Assembly (NCBI GenBank): GCA_019096065.1
Contig: JAGUCH010000007.1
Coordinates: 2,068,501 to 2,132,500 of the forward strand
Length of the DNA: 64,000 bases
Reading direction: 5' to 3'
From: Paracyclopina nana
Lineage: Eukaryota; Arthropoda; Copepoda; Cyclopoida; Cyclopettidae
In this document: positions 11,798-22,520 of the stretch, piece by piece
Layout: each line of letters opens with the position of its first letter
Position numbering within the stretch: the stretch's first letter is position 1
The notes under the pieces: generated by a model
What the model saw: the letters and a program-made list of their open reading frames with translations, nothing else
Told to the model about the DNA's origin: nothing
The model's database searches: none
Program-made: the position numbers and the translations under genes

Positions 11798-11994
11798 GCT
11801 ACTCTGGAAACACTACACACCCAAATCAACTCAAATCAAGTTAGCGTAAAGGTTGCGCGTTTACATACCGATTAAAAATTCCGTCAAGTCAAAATATCAA
11901 AACACACGTGCCGCACACAGCACGAACTTCAAACAATCAACAACTGAGACTGTGAAAATTCGTGAAATTGTCTACGGTCACCTTAATTCCAAAT

Positions 11995-14046
11995 ATGAGG
12001 ACTCGAAGGTCAATTTACAAATCTCCGGCCAACGTTGATAGCAAGGAAAATACACCCAAAACTCCGAGAACTAAGGCCAAGAAAGGATCGCCTAAGAAAA
12101 GCTTGCTGAAAGAAGCAACAAAAGCCAAAGCCATAGATTTCGATGCTCATGACAACAGTGACGAAGTGGTAGAAGACATCAAAGAAGTACTAGAGCCAGA
12201 TGAGCAAAATACATTTGTCATTAGTACCAATCCATCCCAAGATCCAGTCAATGACGGGTCAGGCAAATCTGACTCTGAGCTAGAAGAGGCGCCGGAAAAA
12301 AGCAACGAAACTGACGAGGAAGACACCAAAAATCAATCTTATTCCTCTGACGAAGAAACGGAAAAAGAAGTCCCTACTACAAAGGCTGACAGTGACGATT
12401 CTGAACCAGAAGACTTAAAAGATGAAGGTGATATGTTCTATATCAGTGCCAAGCCCTCTGACGCTCCAGAGGTTGTGGAGGAAGATGAAGAGGAGGCAGA
12501 AGATAAACCGTCGTCAAAGAAAAGAAAGAGGGAGAAAAAAGCCGAGGGCAGAAAGTACCCTAAATACAATGAAAGCACTGAAAGGTCCTTGGAGAAATTC
12601 CTCTTTGGCAAATCATCAAGCCAGGCCAAGCCTCTAGAAGACTCGTCTTCTTCAAGTGACGAGGAGGAAGCATCTGGATTACAACAGTGGCAAGTGCTCA
12701 AAAAAGCTGATGCTTCTTCGTCTTCATCTTCATCAGATGAGGACGATGACGATTTGGATGATAAAATCAAAGCCTTGTCATCTTCCAAGCCTACAAAGAA
12801 GAGGAAGCCAGCTTGGCATGATGAAGAGGATGACAATGTCTTGGTCAAGGATGTGACAGCCACTTATACGAAAGCCATTGGGAAGCATGGGAAAAAAGAG
12901 ACTTCCACCGAGAACTATGCCAAGTCCCTCAGAAAGCAATTCACTGCTTTAACAGATACTCCTAAATGGGCAGACTTGGAAATGCAAAAAGCCATCGAAG
13001 ATTCTGATGATGAATTCTTCAGAGAAACCACTGACATGCTGGCAAGTGGCAAGAGGGACACGCTTAAAAAAGGGTTTCTGGAGTACCGAAAACTGAAGGA
13101 CATGAACTGTACGACACATAATGAGGGTACAGTGATTCGATGCTCAGAGTTTCACCCCTCAGCCGCTGTTGGATTGGTTGCTGGCCTCAATGGCACTGCA
13201 TCTCTGTTCCAGATTGATGGCAAAATGAACCCCAAAATGCAAAGTGTCCATTTCGAAAACTTCCCAATCAAAACTGCCCACTTTTCATCCGATGGCAGGC
13301 AATTTTTGGCTGGCTCTCAGCATTTTGGTCACTTTTTTGCCTATGACATGATCAAAGGTCAAACTATTCGTGTGCCTTGGAAACAAGATCAGTCCGAGCA
13401 TGGTTCAATGCAAAGGTTTGAAGTCAGCCCAGTGAATGACCTTGTAGCCTTTCATGGCAGATTTGGAACAATCCATTTAATGTCCGCGAGGTCCAGGACT
13501 AAATTGTTTAGCCTCAAGATGAACGATGACCTTGCAGCCTTGACATTCAGTCCAGATGGAGAATATCTGTACTCCCACGGAGTTGGGGGTGAAGTGTACA
13601 TTTGGGATTTGAAAAATCAAGAGTGTGTCCACAAATTTGTCGATGATGGCTGTGTCAAAGGTACAGCTATTTCTGTCTCGAGAAATAATAGGTACTTGTC
13701 ATGTGGCTCCAATTCTGGAGTGGTCAATGTGTACAACAGGAGAGATTGTTGGACAAGCTTCAACCCAGTCCCAGAGAAAATTGTGCTCAACCTGACAACC
13801 ACCGTGTCCTCAGTGAAATTCAATCCCACATCTGAAATCCTTGCCATGGCATCTGAAGTTAAAGACAATGCTGTTAAATTGCTCCACTTGCCATCCATGA
13901 CAGTGTTCTCTAACTTCCCTAGCTTCAATTTCAATGTGAAAAGACCCAACTGCATTGATTTCTCACTGAATGGAGGATACTTGAGCATTGGCAACAACCG
14001 AGGAGCTGCCAATTTGTACAGGCTGAAGCATTTTGGGAACTACTAA
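11995..14046 (+). CDS. UTP18: U3 snoRNP-associated WD40 protein UTP18
   Basis: Intronless, 683 residues from the ATG at 11995 (MRTRRSIYKSPANVDS); frame upstream lacks another ATG. Residues 1-330 are highly acidic and serine-rich with basic KKRK patches, as expected for a nucleolar protein. Residues about 360-683 form the WD40 propeller with family-typical stretches such as HGRFGTIHLMSARS, SHGVGGEVYIWDLKNQ, CGSNSGVVNVYN and FSNFPSFNFNVKRPNCIDFS, ending NLYRLKHFGNY. UTP18 is a subunit of the small-subunit processome that processes pre-18S rRNA with U3 snoRNA. The next gene starts only 69 bp downstream on the same strand. Confidence 0.94.
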   Translation: MRTRRSIYKSPANVDSKENTPKTPRTKAKKGSPKKSLLKEATKAKAIDFDAHDNSDEVVEDIKEVLEPDEQNTFVISTNPSQDPVNDGSGKSDSELEEAPEKSNETDEEDTKNQSYSSDEETEKEVPTTKADSDDSEPEDLKDEGDMFYISAKPSDAPEVVEEDEEEAEDKPSSKKRKREKKAEGRKYPKYNESTERSLEKFLFGKSSSQAKPLEDSSSSSDEEEASGLQQWQVLKKADASSSSSSSDEDDDDLDDKIKALSSSKPTKKRKPAWHDEEDDNVLVKDVTATYTKAIGKHGKKETSTENYAKSLRKQFTALTDTPKWADLEMQKAIEDSDDEFFRETTDMLASGKRDTLKKGFLEYRKLKDMNCTTHNEGTVIRCSEFHPSAAVGLVAGLNGTASLFQIDGKMNPKMQSVHFENFPIKTAHFSSDGRQFLAGSQHFGHFFAYDMIKGQTIRVPWKQDQSEHGSMQRFEVSPVNDLVAFHGRFGTIHLMSARSRTKLFSLKMNDDLAALTFSPDGEYLYSHGVGGEVYIWDLKNQECVHKFVDDGCVKGTAISVSRNNRYLSCGSNSGVVNVYNRRDCWTSFNPVPEKIVLNLTTTVSSVKFNPTSEILAMASEVKDNAVKLLHLPSMTVFSNFPSFNFNVKRPNCIDFSLNGGYLSIGNNRGAANLYRLKHFGNY

Positions 14047-14115
14047 GTAATAACGGTACATAACTAAGGAGTACCCGTTACGTTCGCGCTGTCGTATCGT
14101 GGCCCTAGAAATATA

Positions 14116-14636
14116 ATGTTATTTTTACTGATTTTGTGTGTTCATTGTGCATTTGGCTCGGATATTGGTAAGCCACTTCACCAGCCTTTATTAGAGGCCA
14201 GAGGAGGCTGTCCAGCAGGAAGCTCAGGAGAGTTTGCTACTTTTGGATTCCTGACTTTTCTCATCACGTTGCTCAATACTCTCCTCAATTTCGGTAACCT
14301 TTAGACTACTCGCTAAAAAGTTCATTGGTGAAAACACGTCCAATTTTTGTAGTAATAACCAGGAATATTGTGAACAACAACAACAATAACAACAACAATG
14401 ACAACAACAATAATAACAACAACAACAACAATAACAACAATAACAATAACATGGGTGGTCGCGACTTGAGTGTTGAAGATGATACAACTATTGGTTGGGC
14501 GATTCTCAAGGGCATTGACCACCAGCTCCAAATGCTGGATAGAGTGATTCGACGAGTATATCCTGATTGTCATCAAGCTCAATTTTGTCAGATTGCAGAA
14601 CAAACAAGCTCATTTTTATTCAACAACATTTCATGA
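14116..14636 (+). CDS. Small secreted protein with poly-asparagine tract
   Basis: Two exons, 14116-14293 and 14353-14636, in matching phase (TTC G|TA), give 153 residues. Residues 1-15 are a signal peptide (MLFLLILCVHCAFGS). Then comes GGCPAGSSGEFATFGFLTFL, a hydrophobic segment to about residue 60. Residues about 67-91 are almost all Asn, encoded by an AAC/AAT microsatellite with one Asp. The C-terminal half has MLDRVIRRVYPDCHQ and ends FNNIS. Arthropod genomes carry secreted proteins of this general build (hydrophobic FLTFLITLLN-like segment then Asn run); I know no function. It follows UTP18 by 69 bp with no AATAAA between. Confidence 0.75.
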
Positions 14637-14772
14637 CACCTCCTGTATTGTGGTGTTTAGTGCGATCTATCTTCATATCGTATACGATAATTAATGTAGT
14701 GCGAATACAGAAAGCAACATCCGTACAAAAAAAGCCTATTCAAAACATGACTAATGGTGGGGTAAAAAGTTA

Positions 14773-15467
14773 CTAATCACTGTCATGCTCCTCCTCAAGC
14801 ATTTCAGAACCGTTGTCATCTTCCTCTTCGCTGTCATCGGGCACTTTTTCCTGCTTGTCCACTACAACCGCATTTTTCTCATCCTTTAGTTTTTGCTGAA
14901 ACTCCTCCTTCTCTTTCACGTATCTTTCTCTGTCCTTTTCAGCTTTGGCTTCGTACTTCGATTTGCAGTTAGGTGCGGCCTCAGACCACCTTCTTCCAAG
15001 CTCTTTGGCAATATCGCCAACTGCAAAGTTTGGATTGGCAGCTCTCACTTTGGGCCGCTCGTCTTGAGCAAACCAGAAAAAAGCAGACCTGAGAAACAAC
15101 TAGTCAGTAAGGGCAGTTCATGAATTAATCCAAAGATTCCTTACATTGATCTTTTGGGTGCGCGAGGATCCTTGGCACGTCTGGTTCGCTTTTTCTTACC
15201 CCCATCTTGGGCGGCAAATACTTCCATTTCTGTTTTGAATCGCTTTCTGTCCATCTCTGCCATTAGGTGGAACTTATTTTTCTCCTTCTCAGTCATCGTC
15301 TTCCACCTTTCAGCACACTTTTTGCTAAACTCTGAAAATTCCACGACCTCGTCTGGATGCCGCTTTTTGTGCTCCTCTCGGCAGATCTTGACGAAGGAAG
15401 CATATGCGTTGGTAGCTCCTTTTGGCCGAGCTACATCGGGCCCCGTTGAGGCTTTTGCGCGAGGCAT
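14773..15467 (-). CDS. HMGB-type protein with two HMG boxes and acidic tail
   Basis: Exons 15467-15145 and 15088-14773, joined in phase, give 212 residues. The start is the ATG at 15467 (MPRAKASTGPDVARPKG). Box A (about residues 14-85) reads RPKGATNAYASFVK, then SEFSKKCAERWKTM. Box B (about 98-165) has RAPKRSMSAFFWFAQDERP and GRRWSEAAPN. An acidic tail with EEEDDN follows. This is the classical HMGB1/HMGB2 (insect DSP1-like) layout: a non-sequence-specific DNA-bending chromatin protein. Length matches the 200-215 residues of animal HMGBs. It is convergent with the poly-Asn gene. Confidence 0.92.
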
Positions 15468-16172
15468 TTTGACAAACGATCGATTTTTGTTGTTTTGTTT
15501 TTCCAATACTTCTGAATTCTGATCTATCGCGACCAGCTACAGCAAGCCCTCATACAACACTAGCTTTAGAAGTTATTTTATATCCCATCATTGGCCGAAA
15601 ACGCCATTATATGTGCTTTTTTGGCAAAATGAAATATTTTAATAACTCCTCACAAAAAGTGAATGATGATAATTAAGGTAATTAATCAACCAAATGCTCT
15701 TCCGAAATCGTTCAATATTGATCTTATATTACAAAGAAATAGCTACAAAATATTGGAAAATAAAAATTATATCTTCTATTTGATAGCTACATAGTTTTTG
15801 AACATATATTTCTAATTTGTCTCAGATTTGGTTCTTGAGATTGACTCAACAACAAATCTGTGTGCTGATCCAGACAGCTGAACTATCAAATTTGAGGCAG
15901 TCTGAAGATTACAATGTATGGCCAACCATTAAGAAAATCCCTATACTTCAAATTAACTTGATAATATGCGGTAAAAACAATTTAGTTGAATGTTTGGTGA
16001 CTTTTTAATTTCTAGAAAAGTCCAATAGAAGGAAAGCTATTTAAGAATGGTGAATCAGAAAATTGGTAGAGTCATATTTCGATCCGTTTGTTGACTAAAG
16101 TTAACGCGGAACGACAGAGAAGAGAGTCCTGCCGCTGCACAAAAGGCAAGCAGAAATTTGTTACTTAGAATC
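15468..16172. other. Intergenic, probably divergent promoter region
   Basis: This is AT-rich DNA between the HMGB gene (minus) and WDR33 (plus). I see no gene or repeat. It should hold both promoters; no TATA box is obvious. Confidence 0.6.
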
Positions 16173-17988
16173 ATGGGTGTTTTTCCTGGCAGTGATGGAG
16201 GCCCCTCACCACGTGGGCCTCCGCCGGGGCCTCCAATGTTTGCGCCACGTTTCGGCTACACAATGCGGCCAAGTCGCCCTCCACCATCCTCTGGCGGCGG
16301 AGACAGCTCTCAGAATCCCGAGGATTTTGACGGAAAACGGCCTCGCAAAAGTGTGATGAGAAAAACAGTGGACTACAACTCGTCATTTTTGCGTATGGTT
16401 GAGCGCAGAGTTTGGCAGCGCGATTACAGAGACAAGCGCGCGCTTCAGCCTGACGTCCTTCATTACCCGTTTTTGTTGCCGCCTGTTGACTCCCTTGAAA
16501 CACCATCGAATGCCGTTACCACAAAATTCGTGAAAACAGCCACGAACAAAATGAGGTGCCCAGTTTTCACCCTGGACTGGACTCCTGAAGGTCGTCGCTT
16601 GATCACAGGAGCGTCAAGCGGAGAGTTCACCCTGTGGAATGGGCTGACATTCAACTTTGAAACAATCCTACAGGTAAAGTTCGTTTTTATTGAAATCCGG
16701 ATTTTTTGACCTAATTTTCAATTGAATATTTCAGGCTCATGACAGCCCTGTGAGGGCGATGAAATGGTCACACAATGACACCTGGATGGTGACTGGTGAT
16801 CATGCTGGTTATATTAAGTATTGGCAGTCGAATATGAACAATGTCAAGATGTTTCAGGCTCACAAGGAGCCTGTACGTTGCGTGAGTTTCAGCCCCACCG
16901 ACGCCAAATTCGCCTCGTGCTCCGATGACGGCACAGTTCGCGTGTGGGACTTTTTCAGCTGCACCGAGGAACGTGTCCTCCGAGGCCATGGCTCGGATGT
17001 CAAGTGTGTCGACTGGCATCCCACCAAAGGCCTGTTGGCCTCCGGCTCAAAAGACAATCAGCAGCCAGTGAAAATCTGGGAGCCCAAAACTGGCGCAGTT
17101 CTCACCACTCTACATGCCCACAAGTCCACAGTGATGGACATCCAGTGGAACGCCAATGGCAATTGGCTTCTCACCGCCTCAAGAGACCATCTCCTCAAGA
17201 TTTTTGACATTCGCAAAACCAAGGAAGAACTACAGACTTTCCGTGGCCACAAGAAAGAAGTGTCCACTGTGGCTTGGCACCCTGTTCACGAGGGTATTTT
17301 TGCCTCTGGAGGCTCGGATGGAGCCATCATGTTCTGGTCAGTTGGAGCTGAAAAGGAAGTGGGTGCCATCGAGACAGCCCACGAGTCCATCGTTTGGGCC
17401 CTTTCGTGGCACCCTGCGGGCCACATTTTGTGCTCGGGCTCCAACGATCACAACTGCAAGTTTTGGACGCGCAATCGTCCAGGTGACTCGATGAGAGACA
17501 AGTACAACTTGAACACAATGCCAGCCTCGGGCATGGACTCTGAGGACGTGTCGACGGCAGATTCGGCTAGTAGTGTCCCCATGATTCCTGGCATGGCTCC
17601 AGAGGATCGGGTTGACATTCCCGGAGTGGAAAGTGGCGATTTCAGTCGCGTGCCTCCGCCCTCCTATGTGACTGGAAGGGGCAATCACCGAATGCAGGAA
17701 GAGGAGAACAACAGGAAGAAAGTGCCGCATTCCAAGCCGATTCCAAAGAGCTTCCAAAATAGCTGGAACGACGTGGGCCTCAGTGGCGCGCCAGTGGCGC
17801 CCATGCCACAACAGGACTTTGGCCCACCTCCTGCTGGTGCCATCTCACTGCAAGAGCTGCAAAGACAGGCCACTGCAGTGGTTGCGTTTGGCAATGTCTA
17901 TCCTGTGGTGCCAGGATCCAACCTTTTTATGTCTATCATGCGCGGAGAGCTGGCTGTCAAGGATGTCCTAAGAAATGAATTCATGTGA
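16173..17988 (+). CDS. WDR33: WDR33, pre-mRNA 3'-end processing WD40 subunit
   Basis: Exons 16173-16673 and 16735-17988 with a 61-bp intron give 584 residues. The N-terminus is Gly/Pro-rich ([12 protein letters not shown]), then [19 protein letters not shown], which is highly characteristic. Seven WD40 repeats run from about residue 115 to 425, including [32 protein letters not shown] and [17 protein letters not shown]33 in CPSF binds the AAUAAA signal together with CPSF30. Vertebrate WDR33 is more than twice as long because of a collagen-like tail; this one ends soon after a short Pro/Gln-rich segment, at RNEFM, so a short form or unseen 3' exons are possible. SAP30 starts 94 bp downstream. 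Confidence 0.94.
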
Positions 17989-18082
17989 TCAACGCAAAAA
18001 CTCGCACTCACCTCTTCATACTATATTTTTTAGGATAGAATTTGAACAGTTCTCCTCTTTTTTTCCAGGACGAAGAACATAA

Positions 18083-18864
18083 ATGACAATGACGAGCAAT
18101 TTCTCTAGTTTGCCCGAGGTCAAGCGTGAGCCCGACATCGGAGGAGGCCAGCAGCTTCAGCAGCAAGTTCAGCAACAGACAAATGTTATGGGATCTCCAC
18201 CAGCCAGTTTGACCAGTGTACAAATCAAATCCGAGCGACTCAACGGGTTTGCTGAAGACATTGCCAATGAACAGAGATGGACCAGCCATGATCAGCAATG
18301 CTGCCTCGTTGACAATGGTCGGAGGTGCAGCAAAGTGGCCGGAAATGCCTCGTACAACAAGAGAATACAGAAGACTGTCGCTCAAAAGAAACTCAAACTT
18401 CACATGGATAACAGCGTTAGTTACCTTAATAATCAAGCAAGCAAAAATATGCATGGTTTTCATGATATTCCAGGCTCGCCATATTTACATTTGCGACTTT
18501 CACAAATCCGTCATTCAAAACTTGCGTGCCAAGAGAAAGCGGAAGGACTCGGAGGACGACTCTGGCGAAACAGACACTGAGCATCCTGAGGTGGATCTTT
18601 TCCAGCTACAGGTGAACACGCTGAGGCGGTACAAGAAGCATTACAAGGTCCCGGTCAGACAAGGCCTGAACAAAGCTCAGCTCGCAGACGTAAGCCCATG
18701 AAACATACTCAAAATACAACAGTCAACTCATCTTTTTAATATAGAGCATGATGCGCCATTTCAAGACCATTCCCGTGGTGGAGAAAGAAGCCCTGACGTA
18801 TTTCATCTACATGGTCAAGACCAACAAGAGCAAGTTGGATCGGGAACGTGTGGACGCGGATTGA
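18083..18864 (+). CDS. SAP30: SAP30, Sin3-HDAC complex subunit
   Basis: Three exons, 18083-18415, 18474-18689 and 18745-18864, in phase, give 222 residues. The N-terminus is Gln-rich. Residues about 73-125 are the SAP30 zinc finger ([43 protein letters not shown]). A basic nuclear signal RAKRKRKDS follows. Residues about 150-222 are the Sin3-binding domain ([44 protein letters not shown]). SAP30 bridges Sin3 and histone deacetylases. The leader lies in a 94-bp gap after WDR33 that contains two pyrimidine-AG sites (TATATTTTTTAG, CTCTTTTTTTCCAG), resembling acceptors. Confidence 0.94.
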
Positions 18865-18975
18865 CGAAACGATCTTAACTATTTAAATTCACATGACACA
18901 CACCAATTACTTATGTAGCGTATATGTATAATTGTCTGTTGTAATTCTTGTGTAATCGATTTTTATGACAGGCTC

Positions 18976-19737
18976 TTAATCAATATATCTTGGGGACGGC
19001 AGCTCCCCAATGGCTTCTCCGTGTAAGCTCTTTGCCAGTTCAGCAATTTTTGTAGGAATATCTTGCGTATCTTCGCTCACATCAGGCGGGGAGCGACCCA
19101 TGAATGCTCGTCGCAGATCAGGCATAGGTACGTTCATTGGCAGCGACTTGGCCATCATCAGAGGCTTCTCAATATCATGGCGCTTGTAAGCTGCCTCTGG
19201 AAAGCCTGAAACCGCAATTATTACAGCAAAACATAAATTTACGAAAGCAGACATGAGAAATGGGCATTTACCCGAGTCCTCGTCAAAGTCGTCAGTCTCT
19301 TCTCTCGAAGTATTTTGCGCCTCGTGGGAGTCAGCAAACAGGAGGTCATCCTTGAGAGGATCAAAGGAGTCCTCGGCCTCCGCGGATCTGACTCTATGCT
19401 GCCTGAACCGCCCAGTCTGCTTGATTTGATTCGCATGATTATTCGATGGAGTGACAGCTGGCTTTGTCGGCGATGCCGAAGAATCGCCGAGGTTCTTCAT
19501 GTTCAAGACTCGCTCGAGGTGGAGCAGCGTCCCGAAGTTGTCCTCGGTCTTGGACATGAGATCTCTGAGGCCGTCCTTGAGGCTGTCAGATTTGGTGGAC
19601 GGATCGTTGAGGAGGCGCTCGCAGTCGTGGAGACATTTTTGCGCCTGCGTTTTCTCCCTGGTGAGAAAATTGGCAAACTCCTCGGCCCATTTGACAACAT
19701 CGTCCGTGTGAGTCCAACCAGCTTTGGGAGTTGCCAT
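18976..19737 (-). CDS. Unrecognised conserved-looking soluble protein
   Basis: Exons 19737-19272 and 19205-18976, in phase, give 231 residues. The start is the ATG at 19737 (MATPKAGWTHTDDVV). Residues 1-75 look helical (KWAEEFANFLTREKTQAQKC, LRDLMSKTEDNFGTLLHLER). The middle is charged and probably disordered. The C-terminus has PDLRRAFMGRSPP, then IPTKIAELAKSLHGEAIGEL and ends PRYID, which looks like a conserved short motif. There is no signal peptide or membrane segment. It is convergent with SAP30, about 110 bp apart. I do not recognise the family. Confidence 0.75.
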   Translation of the reverse strand: MATPKAGWTHTDDVVKWAEEFANFLTREKTQAQKCLHDCERLLNDPSTKSDSLKDGLRDLMSKTEDNFGTLLHLERVLNMKNLGDSSASPTKPAVTPSNNHANQIKQTGRFRQHRVRSAEAEDSFDPLKDDLLFADSHEAQNTSREETDDFDEDSGKCPFLMSAFVNLCFAVIIAVSGFPEAAYKRHDIEKPLMMAKSLPMNVPMPDLRRAFMGRSPPDVSEDTQDIPTKIAELAKSLHGEAIGELPSPRYID

Positions 19738-20177
19738 TGTTTTGTGGTTCAAGGTCGCCGCTGCTTCTGCTGCTTTCAGCCAAGGAAAGGAGCAAAGTAC
19801 AAAACGAGTTTGACGAAAAAACAGGTGATCTGTTATTGTTGTTTACTCTGCGACGCAACATTTGACGAGAAAATCACGCAGCTCGTCTCCTCAAATGATT
19901 TTATGCAATATCGCGCGACAAATAGGCGATTGTACAACACGTGCGTTATTAATCCGCCAGATGGAGCAGCAATTTGTTTTTATCAGAAAGTGCGTTCAAA
20001 ACCAAACAATTTTCGCCGTTTCACCATCAAAAATGCCAATCAAGAGAGTAGCCCAAAGAAGCCACTTCTGGTATTTTTGTCCGCGCCTCCATTTTCGATA
20101 GCTATGAAAATACGCCATAACCGAGTCTGTTTATCCAGAATATAGGAAGCGAAATTATTGCATGACACTCATAGAGT
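19738..20177. other. Intergenic, nothing recognised
   Basis: This covers the upstream region of the 18976-19737 gene and the 3' flank of the receptor gene. The long plus-strand open frame over 19315-20145 runs antisense to the real exon and is not supported. Confidence 0.6.
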
Positions 20178-21914
20178 TCAAAATGTGTCCATTTCTAGTT
20201 TGTCATTGATTAGGTACAAGTAAGATGACCAGTACACGAGCATCATGAACATGAAAAACAATGGGAAATAGGTCCTGGAGTACTCATCAATGTCATCCAG
20301 GGCGTCCTCTGTGTTCTTGTACAACTCCATTTCTTCAATGGGTTTCATCTTCATCCAATTGGGTCTTGTGCTCAAGTATTGAAATATTGTGGTGAAAAAC
20401 TGCTTGATTTTATTCAATTCTTCGGCAATGTTCAACGATTTGCGGGGTCTGTAGAGATCATCAGTGAAAGTGGATGCATCCATGGTTTCGATACTTTTCT
20501 TCCTTGAGAGGTTGTCTTCTATCTCCTCAAATGGATTATTTGCACCATTTTCATGCACTTCATCCACATCCTGTACTATGATTGGAATCAAACCCTCGTG
20601 CACCCCATTATTTTTCTTTTGCTCAATCTCTTCAATGACTTTTTCAGCCTGTTCAATCAGAGCTTTGGCCTTTTCAGCCTCTTTCTTCTTCTCTTGATTA
20701 GCCTTGTATCTGTTCATGGTTACCGATAGGAAGCTGATGACAGCATATTCACACAAGGCAGCAAAAACACTCATGAGACAAATGATGACATACACATCAA
20801 GTGCAGTGGGATATCCCACTTGAGGCTTTCCTTTGCCGCCAAAGCCAATTTTGATCACAGACAGGACAGTGGTGGTGCCTAAGCAGCATCTTGCTGGAGC
20901 ATCAGTTTTCACTATGTAGAATGACACCCATGAACACATCACAATCACCAACAAAGGTGTATAAATCTACAAATGAAGCCCCATTAAATACAGAACTTAT
21001 CTCACGACTGAATCAACAAATTTTCTCACCTGCAAAAGGAAAAAGCCTGTTTGCCTTTCAAAGAAGAATTTCAAATATGCCACAGAATCGTTTCTGTAGC
21101 CACTTTCGATAAGCCTGTTGGTTTGATTGTTTATCACACCAGCCTCATAATTGGCCATGTGAAACTGAGCCATTTGTAGATCGTCTATGGACACTCCGCT
21201 GGGTTGCCTCCATTGGAAAACCAAGTCCTTGCTTGCATAGCCATAACTCCCAATCCACAGTGGGCACACTTGAGAATCCAGAGGGAATTTGAGCAAATGC
21301 ATTCTGCACCTTGCATGAATGGTCAGCCTTTGTGAATAGCTCACTTTTCCGTCTGGAGCAATGCGCAAAAACTTGTTGGGCACTGTGATCTTATGCATCT
21401 TTGACTTTTTGCCATTCATAAAAAATGTGTCAGGCTTCCATATTTTGTTCAAGAATTGCCAATTCATGGGCAACTCTTTCATTTCTCCGCTGGCTTCGAA
21501 ACTGAGTCTTTTGTCAGTCCAGGATTGCCTGAAGTAGCAATCAATGAAGAAGTCTTGCTTCGTCTCATCTACTGGACCCTATAATTGAAAAAAGGGTAAC
21601 TTTTAATGTTTTTCGCCAAAAAAAAATTATATACTTACTATTGACCTAATGGACAGGTTAAGCTCTACAAGAACAGGAGGCCCTCCATAATTAGGCCTAA
21701 TTCTTTTGCTGTAATGTGGGCCTAATAGTTGATTTAAGGTTTTTGACATTTGGCCTTGTAACTTTTGTCCAGTTCTGTAGAAATTAACTGCTCTCCTTTC
21801 TCTGATGAGAATTTCTTCATCAATTGCAGAGAAGTATTCACCAGATTCAGTTTCATTTTTGTTGCAGAGTATGCTTTTGGTAAATACAAGAGTCAAAAGT
21901 AGGTGGAAATTCAT
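20178..21914 (-). CDS. Anion-type Cys-loop ligand-gated ion channel subunit
   Basis: Exons 21914-21639, 21578-21030 and 20966-20178, all phase 0, give 537 residues. A signal peptide (MNFHLLLTLVFTKSILC) is followed by the ligand-binding domain with WQFLNKIWKPDTFF, the Cys-loop CRMHLLKFPLDSQVC (13 residues between cysteines) and CPLWIGSYGY. M1 reads IYTPLLVIVMCSWVSFYIV. M2 begins APARCCLGTTTVLSV; the PAR motif is the anion-selectivity signature of GABA, glycine and glutamate-gated chloride channels. M3 follows, then a long charged loop, then M4 near the C-terminus. Two cysteines replace the usual V-A at M2 positions 1' and 2'. The ligand cannot be told from sequence alone. Confidence 0.9.
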
Positions 21915-22511
21915 GACTTGTGTCACTTTTAAAGGTGAATTAGCTACTATTTTGTAGCATCTTGGCACGCGATATCAATGTGTCAGATTAGGCGAAAGCA
22001 AACTACTTTGCACATGTTTGTCGTAAATTAGTTTCTTTTATAGCGTGTCACCTTTCCACTGCACTGTCCCGGTCAACTCTTGTGCAGTGCATGCTGCTAA
22101 CAGAAGTGGCTTTCTGTTGGCATGAAATAAAGGTAATTTCACACCTCTTAGCGATGCAATGCCTAACCTAATAAAAGGACATGCTTCCAAGTTATCAAAT
22201 CAATTATTTTTCAGGAAATATATCGTTATTTATTAAAAACGAGATATAATCCTAAACAATATCAAACAATGCAAGCATTGTTCAATTTAGAACATTTAAC
22301 TCGAATTTACGAGATTACCCGTGTCAATAATGTCTACAGTTGTCATTTTCTAATGTATTTTCAGTTTAGGCTAAATGGGAAAGGTTATTTAAAAAAGCGA
22401 ATTAGTAGGAGGTTGCGTGAGTGAAATGTATTTTTCCGCTAAATCACCGGAAAGCTCCTAAGTGAGAATCGAGTCTCAGTCAGAGTCAGCTGACGTCAAT
22501 TTCAGCTCGCT
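21915..22511. other. Divergent promoter region of receptor and RpS18
   Basis: AT-rich; no gene or repeat seen. It ends at the pyrimidine tract that likely marks the RpS18 transcription start. Confidence 0.55.
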
Positions 22512-22520
22512 CTTTTCCGG
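22512..22520 (+). promoter_or_regulatory. 5'TOP-like start of RpS18
   Basis: CTTTTCCGG inside TCTTTTCCGGTC. A C followed by pyrimidines at the cap is the TOP signal of ribosomal-protein mRNAs. The FAU/RpS30 gene carries the same CTTTTCCGG upstream. A 5'UTR exon 22512-22541 joined to 22800 (AAAG|GTAAAT ... TTTCAG|GG) is plausible. Confidence 0.6.

Noticed and set aside
14224-14603. Antisense frames rich in Val, Leu and Cys/Tyr
   Set aside because: Artefacts of the AAC/AAT microsatellite that encodes poly-Asn on the plus strand.
19315-20145. 276-codon plus-strand open frame
   Set aside because: Antisense to a well-spliced minus-strand exon, no domain, no splice support.
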